The notes: generated from the letters alone by a model not told the origin. 64,000 nt of DNA from WLMZ01 sp043753895 (GCA_043753895.1 JAYUWK010000122.1:11588-75587), one strand, 5' to 3'. Shown: positions 42,066 to 51,601, numbered from the stretch's first letter. Numbers and translations are program-made.

Positions 42066-43397
42066 ATGAACACCTCCGTTTCGCCACCGAGAACGAATTC
42101 CACGGCGCGCCCGGGCACTGCCCGCGCGGCGCTTGGCTATCGAGATTTTCGGATTCTGTGGATCGGTCTGTTCGCCAGCAACGTCGGCACGTGGATGCAG
42201 AACCTGGCCCTGCCGGCATACATCGACAACCGAACGCACCAAGCCACCTGGGTCGCAATCATGGGGTTCGCCCAGCTCGGCCCGCTGCTCGTGCTCTCGA
42301 TTCCCGGTGGCGTGCTCGCCGAGCGCTTTCCGCGACGCCCATGGCTGATCACGAATCAGGCGATGCAAATGGTGTTCGCCGTTGCGATTGCAGTGCTGAT
42401 TGCCCACGACTCGTCGCTGTGGGCGATCTTCGCGGTCCAGCTCGGTATCGGTATCTTCAACGCGCTGGGTGCCCCGGCGATGCAGGCCTCGATCCCGTTG
42501 CTGATCAGCAGGGAAGACCTTCCCGGCGCACTCAGCCTGAACTCGGTAATGCTCAACGGGTCACGCGTGATCGGGCCGGCACTCGCTGCAGCTCTCATCG
42601 GCTTCGGTGTCACGGTGCCGCAGATCTTCGTGATCAACGCCGCCACATACCTGTTCGCCGTGGCCGGGATCGCGGTCATCACCATTCCCTATGTGAGGAG
42701 CGAATCCGTCGAGCGCGGTATCCAGAAGTTGCTCGTCGGTCTTCGCATCGCGCGCTCGCGAAGCGTGCTCAGTCGGATGCTGCTCGCAATGACTGCCTTC
42801 TCGTTCTTCTGTCTGCCCTATGTGAGCTTGTTCCCATCGATCGCCCGCCTGAACTTCGGTATCCCCTCGAGCAGCGCAACCTACAAGTGGCTCTACGCAA
42901 CATGGGGTTTGGGCGCGGCGCTCGGCGGGCTCGCGTGCGGCAGCGTGCTGTTGCGCTTCGATCGACGCAAGCTCATCACGTTCGCGTTCCGCGGCTTTGC
43001 GGTGAGTATGGCCGGCTTCGCCTTGGCCCGCGGTCCGGAACTCGCGATACCCATTGGGTTCCTGCTCGGCTTCTTCTACTTCATGGCCGTCACGCCGATG
43101 GTCACCGTGTTCCAGACGAACATGCGCGACCACGAACGAGCTCGGGTGATGTCTTTGTGGTTCATGGCCTTCGGTGGCACCGTCACGCTTGGTGCGCTGA
43201 CCTTTGGCCCGGTGGTCGACCGCGTGGGACCACGTCCGGTGTTGTTCGTCGCGGTGATCGCAGCGCTGGTGTTGAGTTGGTGGGCCGACCTGATCCGCAG
43301 GCCGGCGCAACTACTCAGCGATGAAGAGCGCGGCGAGCCGTTCGAGCCCCGCAACGCGACTGCCCTTGATGAGCACGGCGTCGTCGCCGGCGAGTGA
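42066..43397 (+). CDS. MFS transporter (DHA3/EntS-like exporter)
   Basis: A 443-residue major facilitator with 12 predicted spans. It opens with LGYRDFRILWIGLFASNVGT and WMQNLALPAYI. The intracellular loop 2-3 motif appears as GGVLAERFPRRPWLI, and NALGAPAMQASIPLLISRED is typical of the DHA3 drug/siderophore exporter group. The ATG at 42066 is preferred over an upstream GTG. The 29-codon C-terminal tail overlaps the end of the convergent murF by 87 bases. Substrate unknown. Confidence 0.87.
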   Translation: MNTSVSPPRTNSTARPGTARAALGYRDFRILWIGLFASNVGTWMQNLALPAYIDNRTHQATWVAIMGFAQLGPLLVLSIPGGVLAERFPRRPWLITNQAMQMVFAVAIAVLIAHDSSLWAIFAVQLGIGIFNALGAPAMQASIPLLISREDLPGALSLNSVMLNGSRVIGPALAAALIGFGVTVPQIFVINAATYLFAVAGIAVITIPYVRSESVERGIQKLLVGLRIARSRSVLSRMLLAMTAFSFFCLPYVSLFPSIARLNFGIPSSSATYKWLYATWGLGAALGGLACGSVLLRFDRRKLITFAFRGFAVSMAGFALARGPELAIPIGFLLGFFYFMAVTPMVTVFQTNMRDHERARVMSLWFMAFGGTVTLGALTFGPVVDRVGPRPVLFVAVIAALVLSWWADLIRRPAQLLSDEERGEPFEPRNATALDEHGVVAGE

Positions 43398-44609
43398 GCG
43401 CAACACCTCGAGCGCGTCGTTGCGGGCCGGCACGCCGTAGAGGTCAGTACCGACAGCGATGAGTTGGATGCCGTGCTCGATGAGCAGTGATGCGATCTGC
43501 AGGTGATCCTGTACCGGATCGGCAAGTTCGGCCATCGCGCCGAGCACCGCGACGCGGCGACCGCTGATTCGCAAGGACAGCAATGTTTCGATTGCGGCGC
43601 GCATCGAGGCCGGGTTTGCGTTGTAAGCATCATTGATGACTACAGCTCCGCGGCTGTGGCGCGTGATCTCCATCCGCCACGGCGACAGGTTGGCGTGAGC
43701 GAGGGCGCCAGACGCAGCGGCGAGATCGACCCCACAGAGCACCGCGACAGCAAGCGCTGCCGCGGCGTTCACGGCCATATGTTCTCCGCTGACCGCGAGC
43801 GCGACGGGTTCGTTTCCCCACGGCGTACGCAGCACGAAGCGAGCACGAGCGAGGTCGTCGAGCACGAGTTGATCGATCTGAACGTCCGCGCCTGCAGACC
43901 GGCCGAAGGTGACCACTGGGCACGCGGCAAGGCGAGACATGGCGAGCACCCTGTGATCATCAGCATTGAGCACCGCTGTGCCGGTATTCGCAAGGGCCGC
44001 AATGAGCTCGCCCTTCGCCCTCGCAACGCCCTCGATGCCACCCACGAGTTCGGTGTGGGCTTCTGCCACACGGGTGACGACACCGATGTCTGGCTGACCG
44101 ACTGCGCAAAGACGCTCGATCTGACCGAAGCCACGCATCCCCATCTCCAAGACCAGAGCCTGGGTATCGTCCGGCGCATTCAGAATCGTGACCGGCAGGC
44201 CCTGCTCGTTGTTGAAGCTCCGCTCGCTCGCCGCAGTGCGCACGCCAGCCGCCAGCGCAGCACATGCCAAGTCCTTCGTGCTCGTCTTACCGACCGAACC
44301 CGTGATGCCCACGACGCGCGCCTCGAGCCGAACACGTCCCCAACGACCAAGCCGCATGAGGGCATCAGCTGTATCGGCAACCACGATGGCAGTCCCCGAT
44401 CCGGGCTCGCGCTGGGTGAGGTACGCACCCGCACCACTGCCTAACGCAGCGGGGATGAACTCGTGCCCGTCGCGTTCAGCGATCATCGCTACGAACAACT
44501 GGCCCGGACGCAACGCACGGCTATCGAAGGACACGCCATCGAGTTCGGCATCAGCACCGAAGAGGGTTCCCCCGGTAGCTGCGGCCACGTCGCTCGCACG
44601 GAATCGCAT
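43311..44609 (-). CDS. murF: UDP-MurNAc-tripeptide--D-Ala-D-Ala ligase MurF
   Basis: MurF adds D-Ala-D-Ala to UDP-MurNAc-tripeptide, the last cytoplasmic step of the peptidoglycan precursor. The 432 residues show the N-terminal substrate domain (GVSFDSRALRPGQLFVAM), the P-loop GITGSVGKTSTKDLACAAL, LEMGMRGFGQIERLC, and the C-terminal INDAYNANPASMRAAIETL and AVLGAMAELAD. The ATG at 44609 is the start. It stands divergent from ddl, whose product it uses, across 99 bases. It is not in a large dcw cluster here. The 3' end overlaps the MFS gene by 87 bases. Confidence 0.95.
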   Translation of the reverse strand: MRFRASDVAAATGGTLFGADAELDGVSFDSRALRPGQLFVAMIAERDGHEFIPAALGSGAGAYLTQREPGSGTAIVVADTADALMRLGRWGRVRLEARVVGITGSVGKTSTKDLACAALAAGVRTAASERSFNNEQGLPVTILNAPDDTQALVLEMGMRGFGQIERLCAVGQPDIGVVTRVAEAHTELVGGIEGVARAKGELIAALANTGTAVLNADDHRVLAMSRLAACPVVTFGRSAGADVQIDQLVLDDLARARFVLRTPWGNEPVALAVSGEHMAVNAAAALAVAVLCGVDLAAASGALAHANLSPWRMEITRHSRGAVVINDAYNANPASMRAAIETLLSLRISGRRVAVLGAMAELADPVQDHLQIASLLIEHGIQLIAVGTDLYGVPARNDALEVLRSLAGDDAVLIKGSRVAGLERLAALFIAE

Positions 44610-44708
44610 ACGGGCACGGTAGCGGCCCCCGTCGACGATGCCAGAGGATGCCCGGCGGGGACGCAGCGGTGCCCGAGTGTGCGTCGCGGCGACGGCTACC
44701 GTGGCGCG

Positions 44709-45782
44709 ATGGCCGACGACCGCATCAACCTCATTGTGATCTTCGGCGGTCAATCTGCCGAACACGATGTCAGTTGTGTGACCGCGACCCACGTGTTGCG
44801 TGCCGTCGATCAGACCCGGTACCGGATCACGCCCATCGGCATCGACCGCGACGGGCAGTGGCAACTGGCAACCGCCGCGCTGGCAGCGCTCGCTGCTCAC
44901 CCGGTATTGCTCCCCGATCGGCTCGAGGCAACCGGCGACGAACTCTCCCCCACGCCCATGCTCGCTTCGGCGGTCTCCGCCGGCCCGGTGGTGGTGATGC
45001 CGCTCCTCCACGGTCCATTGGGTGAAGACGGCACGGTACAGGGACTGCTCGAACTGATGGACGTGCCGTACGTCGGCAGCGGCGTGCTGGGTTCGGCGGT
45101 GGGCATGGACAAGGCACTGGCCAAGGAGGTGCTCGGCTTCCACGGCATCGCCCAAGCGCGCTGGGTGAGCCTGCGCGAGCACGACGTCACATCCCATCGC
45201 CTGCAGCAGATTGCCGACGAACTCGGGTTACCGGTGTTCGTGAAGCCCTCGAACATGGGCTCGTCTGTCGGCGTGAGTAGAGCCTCGACAATCGAGGAAT
45301 TGCATGCCGCAGTGGAGCATGCGCTGACCTACGACGAGTGGGTGGTCGTCGAAGAAGCCATCGCCGGGCGAGAGATCGAAGTTGCTGTACTCGGCAACCT
45401 CGACCCACAGGCCAGTGTCCCCGGCGAGATCGTGCCCGGGAAGGACTTTTACGACTACGAGGACAAGTACCTCGCCGATGGCGCGCAGTTGTTAATCCCT
45501 GCCCCGCTCACGCAGGTCCAGACCGCAGAAGTGCGCGCCAGCGCCGTGCAGGTGTACCAGGCGCTGCGCTGCGAAGGTCTGGCCCGCGTCGACTTCTTCT
45601 TCGAGGAGTCGGGCCGCGGCTTTCTCATCAACGAGGTCAACACGATGCCGGGCTTCACACCTATCTCGATGTACCCGAAGATGTGGCAGCACGCTGGCCT
45701 CACGTACCCCGAACTCGTCGATCGCCTCATCGACCTTGCGTTCGAGCGCCATGCTCGCCGCCGTCGCAACACGAAGCGCTGA
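44709..45782 (+). CDS. ddl: D-alanine--D-alanine ligase
   Basis: Ddl joins two D-alanines using ATP. The 357-residue ATP-grasp enzyme shows VIFGGQSAEHDVSCVTA at the N terminus, PLLHGPLGEDGTVQGLLEL, the ATP-binding VFVKPSNMGSSVGVS, and the metal-binding FLINEVNTMPGFTPISMYP. The ATG is at 44709. Divergence from murF places the two successive steps of precursor assembly under one control region. The convergent TetR gene begins five bases past its stop. Confidence 0.95.
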   Translation: MADDRINLIVIFGGQSAEHDVSCVTATHVLRAVDQTRYRITPIGIDRDGQWQLATAALAALAAHPVLLPDRLEATGDELSPTPMLASAVSAGPVVVMPLLHGPLGEDGTVQGLLELMDVPYVGSGVLGSAVGMDKALAKEVLGFHGIAQARWVSLREHDVTSHRLQQIADELGLPVFVKPSNMGSSVGVSRASTIEELHAAVEHALTYDEWVVVEEAIAGREIEVAVLGNLDPQASVPGEIVPGKDFYDYEDKYLADGAQLLIPAPLTQVQTAEVRASAVQVYQALRCEGLARVDFFFEESGRGFLINEVNTMPGFTPISMYPKMWQHAGLTYPELVDRLIDLAFERHARRRRNTKR

Positions 45783-45787
45783 TCTGG

Positions 45788-46387
45788 TCAGGGGCGTAGC
45801 GCTGCGAGCAGGAACTCGGTGAGCTCTCGACGGAGCCGGCGCAGACCCGTGGTGGTCGCCTGCCACTCCACCGCCGCCAGCGCTGTTGGTTCGGTGGCAA
45901 TACCCGTAACCGTCGCGTAGGCGAGTGCGACGACAAGACCGGGGTCGGCCTGACGGAGTCGGCCAGCAGCCATCTCCTCGCCAAGGTAGTCGGTGGCGCG
46001 CCGCACGAACGGACGCACCCGCACCGTGAGGCGTTCGGCGTGTCCGGGCGACAGGCGGCTGACCTCTCGCACCAGACCCAATAGCGCCGGGCGACGCACA
46101 GCGGGACGCAGAACTGCGTTGATCACGGCCTCGACCCGCGCAAGTGGTTCGTCGGGGGCCGCGCGCACTGCGGCTTCGATCACGGCCGCCAGTTCAATGG
46201 CCGTCTGTTCGAGCACCGCATCGAGCAATTCGTCCTTCGATGGGAACCAGTAGAGCACCGTCTGCTTCGCCACGCCGACGACGCCAGCAATGTCATCAAG
46301 TGACACTGCCGAGAACCCGCGGCTCCCGAACAGGTCGACGCTGGCCTCGAGGATCGATGCTCGTGTCATGCCTTTTCGGGTAACCAT
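45788..46387 (-). CDS. TetR-family repressor of the FAR-LarA operon
   Basis: A 199-residue TetR regulator. The N-terminal HTH runs ASILEASVDLFGSRGFSAVS, LDDIAGVVGVAKQTVLYWF and PSKDELLDAVLEQ. The C-terminal ligand domain is helical and not assigned. The ATG at 46387 stands five bases from a perfect 16-bp palindrome (46393-46408) that should be its operator, and the first gene of the operon starts 38 bases further on. So it most likely represses itself and the divergent lipid operon until a ligand, perhaps an acyl-CoA, binds. Confidence 0.9.
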   Translation of the reverse strand: MVTRKGMTRASILEASVDLFGSRGFSAVSLDDIAGVVGVAKQTVLYWFPSKDELLDAVLEQTAIELAAVIEAAVRAAPDEPLARVEAVINAVLRPAVRRPALLGLVREVSRLSPGHAERLTVRVRPFVRRATDYLGEEMAAGRLRQADPGLVVALAYATVTGIATEPTALAAVEWQATTTGLRRLRRELTEFLLAALRP

Positions 46388-46392
46388 CGTTC

Positions 46393-46408
46393 TCTACCAT
46401 ATGGTAGA
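46393..46408. promoter_or_regulatory. Perfect palindromic TetR operator
   Basis: TCTACCATATGGTAGA is a perfect 16-bp dyad in the 58-base gap between the divergent TetR gene and the four-gene operon. Location, length and symmetry fit a TetR dimer site. It would control both directions. Confidence 0.8.
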
Positions 46409-46445
46409 AAGATGGCTGTGAAAACGATCGCGAGCCTGTCACGCC

Positions 46446-48812
46446 ATGATTGCTGAGCAACTCGACGGCAAACGGATCGCGATCACGGGCTCCACCGGCT
46501 TCGTGGGAACCGCACTCGTGGAGCGCTTACTGCGCAGCGTGCCGGGTTGTTCACTGGTGCTGCTCATTCGCGGCGGCAAGCGCGGCGCCCCCGAACGGGC
46601 CCGTCGAGAAATCTTCAAGAACGACGCGTTCGACCGGTTGAAAGGCGAACTCCGCGACACTGGTGAACCCTTCGATGCCATGCTCGAGCGCCGCGTCATC
46701 ACCGTGAACGGCGACGTGAGTACCGATGGCCTCGGACTCAGCGAGGCCGACCGTGCGATCTTCGCCAGCTGTGATGTGATTATTCACTCTGCTGCTGCTG
46801 TCGCCTTCGACTCACCGCTCGATACCGCTGTCGAGATCAATCTGCTCGGGCCGACGCGAGTGGCCCAGACGCTCAACGACATGAACGTCGCACCGCACCT
46901 CGTTGCGGTGAGCACCTGTTACGTGGCCGGCAACCGACGCGGCAACGCGCCCGAGGAACTCGTGAGCGAAGGGCCCTTCGATCTCGGCTTGAACTGGCGT
47001 AAGGAGGTTGCTGCGGCGAGGCGCCTGCGCAGCGACACCGAAGCAGCGAGCCGAATGCCAGAGCAACTGCGCGAGTTCCGATCCGACGCGCGCAAGGAAC
47101 TCGGCGCCGCCGGCGCCCCGGCGCTCGCCAGCAAGACCGAGCACATCCGCGAGAAGTGGTGCACCGATCAACTCGTCGAGGCCGGACGTGCCCGCGCGGC
47201 CAGCATCGGTTGGCCCGATGCGTATGCCTACACCAAAGCGCTCGGCGAGCAGGCCCTGATGGAGACCAAGGGCAATGTGCCGGTCAGCATCGTCCGCCCG
47301 AGCATCATCGAGTCCGCCTTGGCCGAACCCCGTCCCGGTTGGATTCGCGGTTTCCGTATGGCCGAGCCCGTGATCATCAGCTACGCCCGTGGTCTTCTGA
47401 CCCAGTTTCCCGGTGTGCCCGAGGGAACCGTCGACGTGATCCCGGTGGACATCGTTGTCGCAGCCATCATCGCCGTTGCGGCGATTGGACCTGAGCACGC
47501 GCCGCGCATCACCCAAGTAGCGAGTGGCGGCATCAACCCGCTCAAGTACAAGACGCTCGTCGACAACGTGCGTTCGTGGTTCACCGAGCATCCGCTCTAC
47601 GACGCCGAGGGCCAGCCCATCGTGGTCCCCGAATGGCAGTTCCCCGCTCGTGGCAAGGTGCAGCAACAACTCAAGCGGGCCAAGACCGTGGTCACCCGCA
47701 CCGAGCGCGCCCTGCAGGCCCTGCCGTTGCGCGGCACTCAGGCAACATGGGCAGCTAAGCTCGAAGAGCGCAAGCACGACATCGAGCGCGCATACGAATA
47801 CGTGCAGCTGTACGGCCTCTACACCGAGTGCGAAGCCATCTATCAAGTCGACAATCTGATGAAGGTCTGGGACTCGCTTTCTGCGGCAGATCAAGCAGCG
47901 TTCAACTGCGATCCGCGCTCGGTCGACTGGCCCAAGTACGTCACAACCATCCACCTGCCGTCGGTTGTTGCACATGCGCGAGTCAAGAGCACGCCCGGCA
48001 AGAACCGCAACGACCGCGCCGACCGACTGCGCCGCAACGTACTGTCGCCCGAGCGCCATGTAGCCGCATTCGATCTCGAGAACACCCTGATCTCGAGCAA
48101 CGTGGTGGAGAGCTTCTCGTTCTTGGCAACGCGCCGTCTGAACATGCCAGAGCGCATGCGATACGTGTTGCGCACTCTCGCGCAGGCTCCCGGTTTGTCG
48201 AGTATGGATCGCAAGGATCGCGCCGACTTCCTGCGCTATTTCTATCGGCGTTACGAAGATGCGCCAGTGGCCCAGATCGACGAGGACTCCAAGGATCTCC
48301 TTACGCAGTTGATCATCACCAAGAGCTTTCCCGCCGGCATGCGGCGCGTGCGCGAACACCGCGCCCTCGGTCACCGCACGGTCCTCATCACTGGTGCCCT
48401 CGATTTCGCCGTCGCCGGGCTGAAGCCCCTCTTCGACGAGATCGTTGCGGCCGAGATGACGGTTCGACCCGACGGCACCTACAGCGGCGAGCTCGCCAAG
48501 GTGCCGCCCACCGGCGAGACGCGGGCGCAGGTGCTGGCCGACTACTGCAAGGCCGAGGGATTCCTGCTCGACGAATGTGTTGCCTACGCCGACAGCACAT
48601 CTGACCTGCCGCTGCTCGAATGTGTGGGCTTCCCCGTCGCAGTGAATCCTGAGACCCGTCTGGCAGCCATTGCCCGCAAGCGTGGGTGGCTCGTCGAGGA
48701 ATGGGAGAAGGCGCCAGGCGGGCCGCGACCTCTGCTCCCCATCGGCACGATGTTGAGCGAACGCGAGCGCAAGCGAACCTTTGTGGGCAGCGCATCGCGG
48801 AACCGGTTCTGA
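46446..48812 (+). CDS. Fatty acyl-CoA reductase fused to a HAD-IB hydrolase
   Basis: A 788-residue two-domain enzyme. Residues 1 to about 380 form a NAD-binding-4/FAR domain: IAITGSTGFVGTALVERLLR, IIHSAAAVAFDSPLDTAVE, VSTCYVAGNRRG, and the catalytic YAYTKALGEQALME followed by VSIVRPSIIES. It should reduce an acyl-CoA to aldehyde or alcohol. A helical linker leads to a HAD-IB domain from about residue 535. Motif I is AFDLENTLIS, with Glu in place of the usual second Asp. LITGALDF and the motif IV block YADSTSDLPLLECVG follow. The ATG is at 46446; the stop overlaps the next start (TGATG). The HAD substrate is unknown. Confidence 0.88.
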   Translation: MIAEQLDGKRIAITGSTGFVGTALVERLLRSVPGCSLVLLIRGGKRGAPERARREIFKNDAFDRLKGELRDTGEPFDAMLERRVITVNGDVSTDGLGLSEADRAIFASCDVIIHSAAAVAFDSPLDTAVEINLLGPTRVAQTLNDMNVAPHLVAVSTCYVAGNRRGNAPEELVSEGPFDLGLNWRKEVAAARRLRSDTEAASRMPEQLREFRSDARKELGAAGAPALASKTEHIREKWCTDQLVEAGRARAASIGWPDAYAYTKALGEQALMETKGNVPVSIVRPSIIESALAEPRPGWIRGFRMAEPVIISYARGLLTQFPGVPEGTVDVIPVDIVVAAIIAVAAIGPEHAPRITQVASGGINPLKYKTLVDNVRSWFTEHPLYDAEGQPIVVPEWQFPARGKVQQQLKRAKTVVTRTERALQALPLRGTQATWAAKLEERKHDIERAYEYVQLYGLYTECEAIYQVDNLMKVWDSLSAADQAAFNCDPRSVDWPKYVTTIHLPSVVAHARVKSTPGKNRNDRADRLRRNVLSPERHVAAFDLENTLISSNVVESFSFLATRRLNMPERMRYVLRTLAQAPGLSSMDRKDRADFLRYFYRRYEDAPVAQIDEDSKDLLTQLIITKSFPAGMRRVREHRALGHRTVLITGALDFAVAGLKPLFDEIVAAEMTVRPDGTYSGELAKVPPTGETRAQVLADYCKAEGFLLDECVAYADSTSDLPLLECVGFPVAVNPETRLAAIARKRGWLVEEWEKAPGGPRPLLPIGTMLSERERKRTFVGSASRNRF

Positions 48813-50005
48813 TGAAGGCACTGCAGGTTTCACGCAAGGTCGCCCGGCTCGGGTTGGCGCGGATGGTCTCCGCGATCAGCCCGTCGGCAGCGGCGCGCAT
48901 CGGTCCGCTGGAGTTGGTCACCATCGATCCCCCCGAGTCGCTGGGCGAGGGATGGCACCATGTGGACACTCGCCTCAGCGGTATCTGCGGCAGCGATCTG
49001 TCCACCATCGAGGGTCATGCGTCCACCTACTTCGACGATTGGGTGAGCTTCCCGTTCGTTCCGGGCCATGAGGTGGTCGGCGAACTGGCAGACGGCACCC
49101 GCGTGGTCATCGAACCGGTCCTCGGCCATGCCGCGCGCGGGTTCGCGCTGCCCTTTCCCGACGCGGCCCCTGGTGACGGCGACGACTACGCACATCTCGC
49201 CCTGCCACCGCTCGAACCGGGCATCCAAACCGGGTTCTGCCACAGCACGGGTGGCGGGTGGAGCACCACGTTCCTCGCGCACGAGAGCCAGCTTCATCAC
49301 GTGCCCTACGACATGAGCGACGAAGCCGCTGTCATGGTCGAGCCTGCGGCCGGGGGCATCCACAGTGCGCTGTTGTGCTGGCCGTCGCTGATCGGCATCG
49401 AGAACCCGATCGTGGCCGTGCTCGGAGCCGGCACGATGGGACTATGCGCCATCGCCGGGTTACGTCGCTACGTGCCCGGCGTGAAGATCCTCGTCGGTGC
49501 GCGCTATCCACATCAGCAGTCGCTGGCGCGCAGTCTGGGTGCCGACGTCGTCGTGGCTCCCGGCGAACTGGCGAGGGCCGTGCGTCGCGAGGTCGGCTGC
49601 CACGTGGTGGGCGACTACCTCAGCGGCGGTGCGCACGTGACCATTGATGCGGTCGGCAACAGCGGATCGATTGCCACGTGCCTGCAGATCACCAAGCCGC
49701 GCGGCCGCGTGGTGCTGATGGGTATGCCGGCCGAGGTCACCGTGGATCTCACCGGACTCTGGCACCGTGAGACCCAGATCGTGGGTGCCTACACATACGG
49801 CACCGAAACAATGCCCGACGGTTCGCGACGACGCACATTCGACTTGGCCATGGACACCGTGATCGCCTGCGACATGGCCCGCATGGTGTCGGCCACCTAC
49901 CCACTCGACGATTACGAAGACGCCATTTCGCACGCGGCCAGCGCTGGGCGCCGCGGCGCGGTGAAAGTGGTCTTCGATTTACGTTCCACGAAGGAGAAGC
50001 ACTGA
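48812..50005 (+). CDS. Medium-chain zinc-type dehydrogenase
   Basis: A 397-residue MDR-superfamily alcohol dehydrogenase. The catalytic zinc region reads LSGICGSDLSTIEGH and PFVPGHEVVGELADG. The NAD motif is VAVLGAGTMGLCAIAGLRRY. The four-Cys structural-zinc lobe is missing; instead the segment GIQTGFCHSTGGGWSTTFLA is present. It begins on the last base of the FAR gene stop and ends one base into the LarA-like gene, so all three are coupled. It would oxidise or reduce an alcohol/aldehyde made by the FAR domain, which is an inference from position. Confidence 0.87.
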   Translation: MKALQVSRKVARLGLARMVSAISPSAAARIGPLELVTIDPPESLGEGWHHVDTRLSGICGSDLSTIEGHASTYFDDWVSFPFVPGHEVVGELADGTRVVIEPVLGHAARGFALPFPDAAPGDGDDYAHLALPPLEPGIQTGFCHSTGGGWSTTFLAHESQLHHVPYDMSDEAAVMVEPAAGGIHSALLCWPSLIGIENPIVAVLGAGTMGLCAIAGLRRYVPGVKILVGARYPHQQSLARSLGADVVVAPGELARAVRREVGCHVVGDYLSGGAHVTIDAVGNSGSIATCLQITKPRGRVVLMGMPAEVTVDLTGLWHRETQIVGAYTYGTETMPDGSRRRTFDLAMDTVIACDMARMVSATYPLDDYEDAISHAASAGRRGAVKVVFDLRSTKEKH

Positions 50006-51591
50006 TGCCTCGCCCCGGATTTGTCCTCGAGGTGGATCGCAACACGCCACCGATCATGTTCTGGCGCGGCGAAGGCTTCAGCCTTGAGAAGCTGCCCGCC
50101 GGACGCAGCCGCGTGATCTACGCACCCGAGCCCGAGAAGGCGCTCGATGACATCGACGGCGCTATTCGTCACGCGCTGTTGAACCCCTACGATCACGACC
50201 CGCTGCCTGCGCTGATGTTCCCCGGGATGAAGCTGACGATTGCGTTCGACGATGTCAGCCTGCCGCTGCCTCCGATGCGTCGGCCCGATATTCGCCAACG
50301 AGTTATCGAAGCCGTGCTCGACATCGCCGCCGATGCCGGAGTCGACGATGTGCACATCATCGCCGCGCTTGCGTTGCACCGGCGCATGACCGAGGCGGAG
50401 TTACGCCACGCCGTTGGCGACCGGGTGTATGACGCCTTCGCCCCGCGCAGCCTGCTGTATCAGCACGACGCCGAAGATCCCGACGCGCTCGAATATTTGG
50501 GCGCCACGCCCCAGGGTGAAGACGTCGAGATCAACAAGCGTGCGGCGAACAGCGACCTGCTCGTCTACGTGAACATCAACCTGGTCGCAATGGACGGTGG
50601 TTGGAAGAGTACGGCAACGGGGCTCAGCAGCTACAAGAGCCTGCAGCATCATCACAACCCCAAGACGATGGAAGCCAGCCGCAGCTTCATGGATCAGCAC
50701 AAGAGCGAGCTACACAAGAGCAATTGGCGTATGGGCAAGGTGCTCGTGGACAGCGGCGTGAAGGTGTTCCAGATCGAGACGACGATGAACACCGACACGT
50801 TCCCGAAGCCGTTCGATTTTCTCTCCAAGCGCGAGTGGGAGTGGAACGCGAAGGATCGGGCGAGCTTCATCGGCGTCTCGGCCGCGTTGAAGCGCACTCC
50901 CAACCGCATGGCCCGCAACATCTTTCACGGCATCGAGGCGCCGCATCAGATGACCAGCGTGCAGGCCGGCGAGGTTGCAGCCGTACACAAGGTCACCACC
51001 GAGAACGTGTACCGCCAACAACTCGTCGAGGTCCAAGGTCAAACCGACATCCTCACGATGGGTATTCCCTACATCTGCCCATACAACGTGAACTCGATCA
51101 TGAACCCGATCTTGGTGATGTGTATGGGTCTGGGCTATCTGTTCAACATGTATCGCGGCATGCCGCTGGTGCGCGAGGGCGGCGTGGTGATCATGACCCA
51201 CCCGACCACCATCGAGTTCAACCCGGTGCACCATCCGAGCTACATCGACTTCTTCGAGCAGGTGCTCACCGAGACGACCGACCCCTACGTGATGAGTCAG
51301 AAGTACGAGAAGAGCTTTGCCGAGGACGAGTGGTACAAGCACCTCTACCGCACCGGTCACGCCTATCACGGCGTGCACCCGTTCTACATGTGGTACTGGG
51401 GTAGCCACGGCATGCAGCACTGCAGCCGCGTGATCATCGTCGGCGGAGACGTGAAGGCCGTGCGCCGTCTCGGTTTCACGCCTGCATCAACCATGGACGA
51501 CGCGTTCGAGATTGCGTCCGACGTGGTCGGTCGCACCCCCACTATCAGCCATCTGCATGCGCCGCCGCTCATGGTGTGCGACGTGAAATGA
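50005..51591 (+). CDS. LarA-like (lactate racemase/DUF2088) protein
   Basis: A 528-residue protein resembling nickel-pincer lactate racemase LarA, though about 100 residues longer. The N-terminal domain has LTIAFDDVSLPLPPM and ILALHR-type IIAALALHRRMTEAEL (His125, matching LarA His108). Later come NSDLLVYVNINLVAMDGGWK and STATGLSSYKSLQHHH. Lys201 sits where LarA attaches its pincer cofactor, and His215-217 where it binds nickel. The C-terminal third (VHHPSYIDFFEQVLTETTD) is unfamiliar. LarB, LarC and LarE are not in the window. Alignments are from memory. It is coupled to the dehydrogenase gene by TGATG. Confidence 0.7.
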   Translation: MPRPGFVLEVDRNTPPIMFWRGEGFSLEKLPAGRSRVIYAPEPEKALDDIDGAIRHALLNPYDHDPLPALMFPGMKLTIAFDDVSLPLPPMRRPDIRQRVIEAVLDIAADAGVDDVHIIAALALHRRMTEAELRHAVGDRVYDAFAPRSLLYQHDAEDPDALEYLGATPQGEDVEINKRAANSDLLVYVNINLVAMDGGWKSTATGLSSYKSLQHHHNPKTMEASRSFMDQHKSELHKSNWRMGKVLVDSGVKVFQIETTMNTDTFPKPFDFLSKREWEWNAKDRASFIGVSAALKRTPNRMARNIFHGIEAPHQMTSVQAGEVAAVHKVTTENVYRQQLVEVQGQTDILTMGIPYICPYNVNSIMNPILVMCMGLGYLFNMYRGMPLVREGGVVIMTHPTTIEFNPVHHPSYIDFFEQVLTETTDPYVMSQKYEKSFAEDEWYKHLYRTGHAYHGVHPFYMWYWGSHGMQHCSRVIIVGGDVKAVRRLGFTPASTMDDAFEIASDVVGRTPTISHLHAPPLMVCDVK

Positions 51592-51601
51592 GCCGTCCCT
51601 G

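Noticed and set aside
46812..48833. A 673-codon open frame antisense to the FAR/HAD gene
   Set aside because: Long antisense frames are expected in high-GC DNA. It lacks any domain, and the FAR/HAD motifs on the plus strand are unmistakable.
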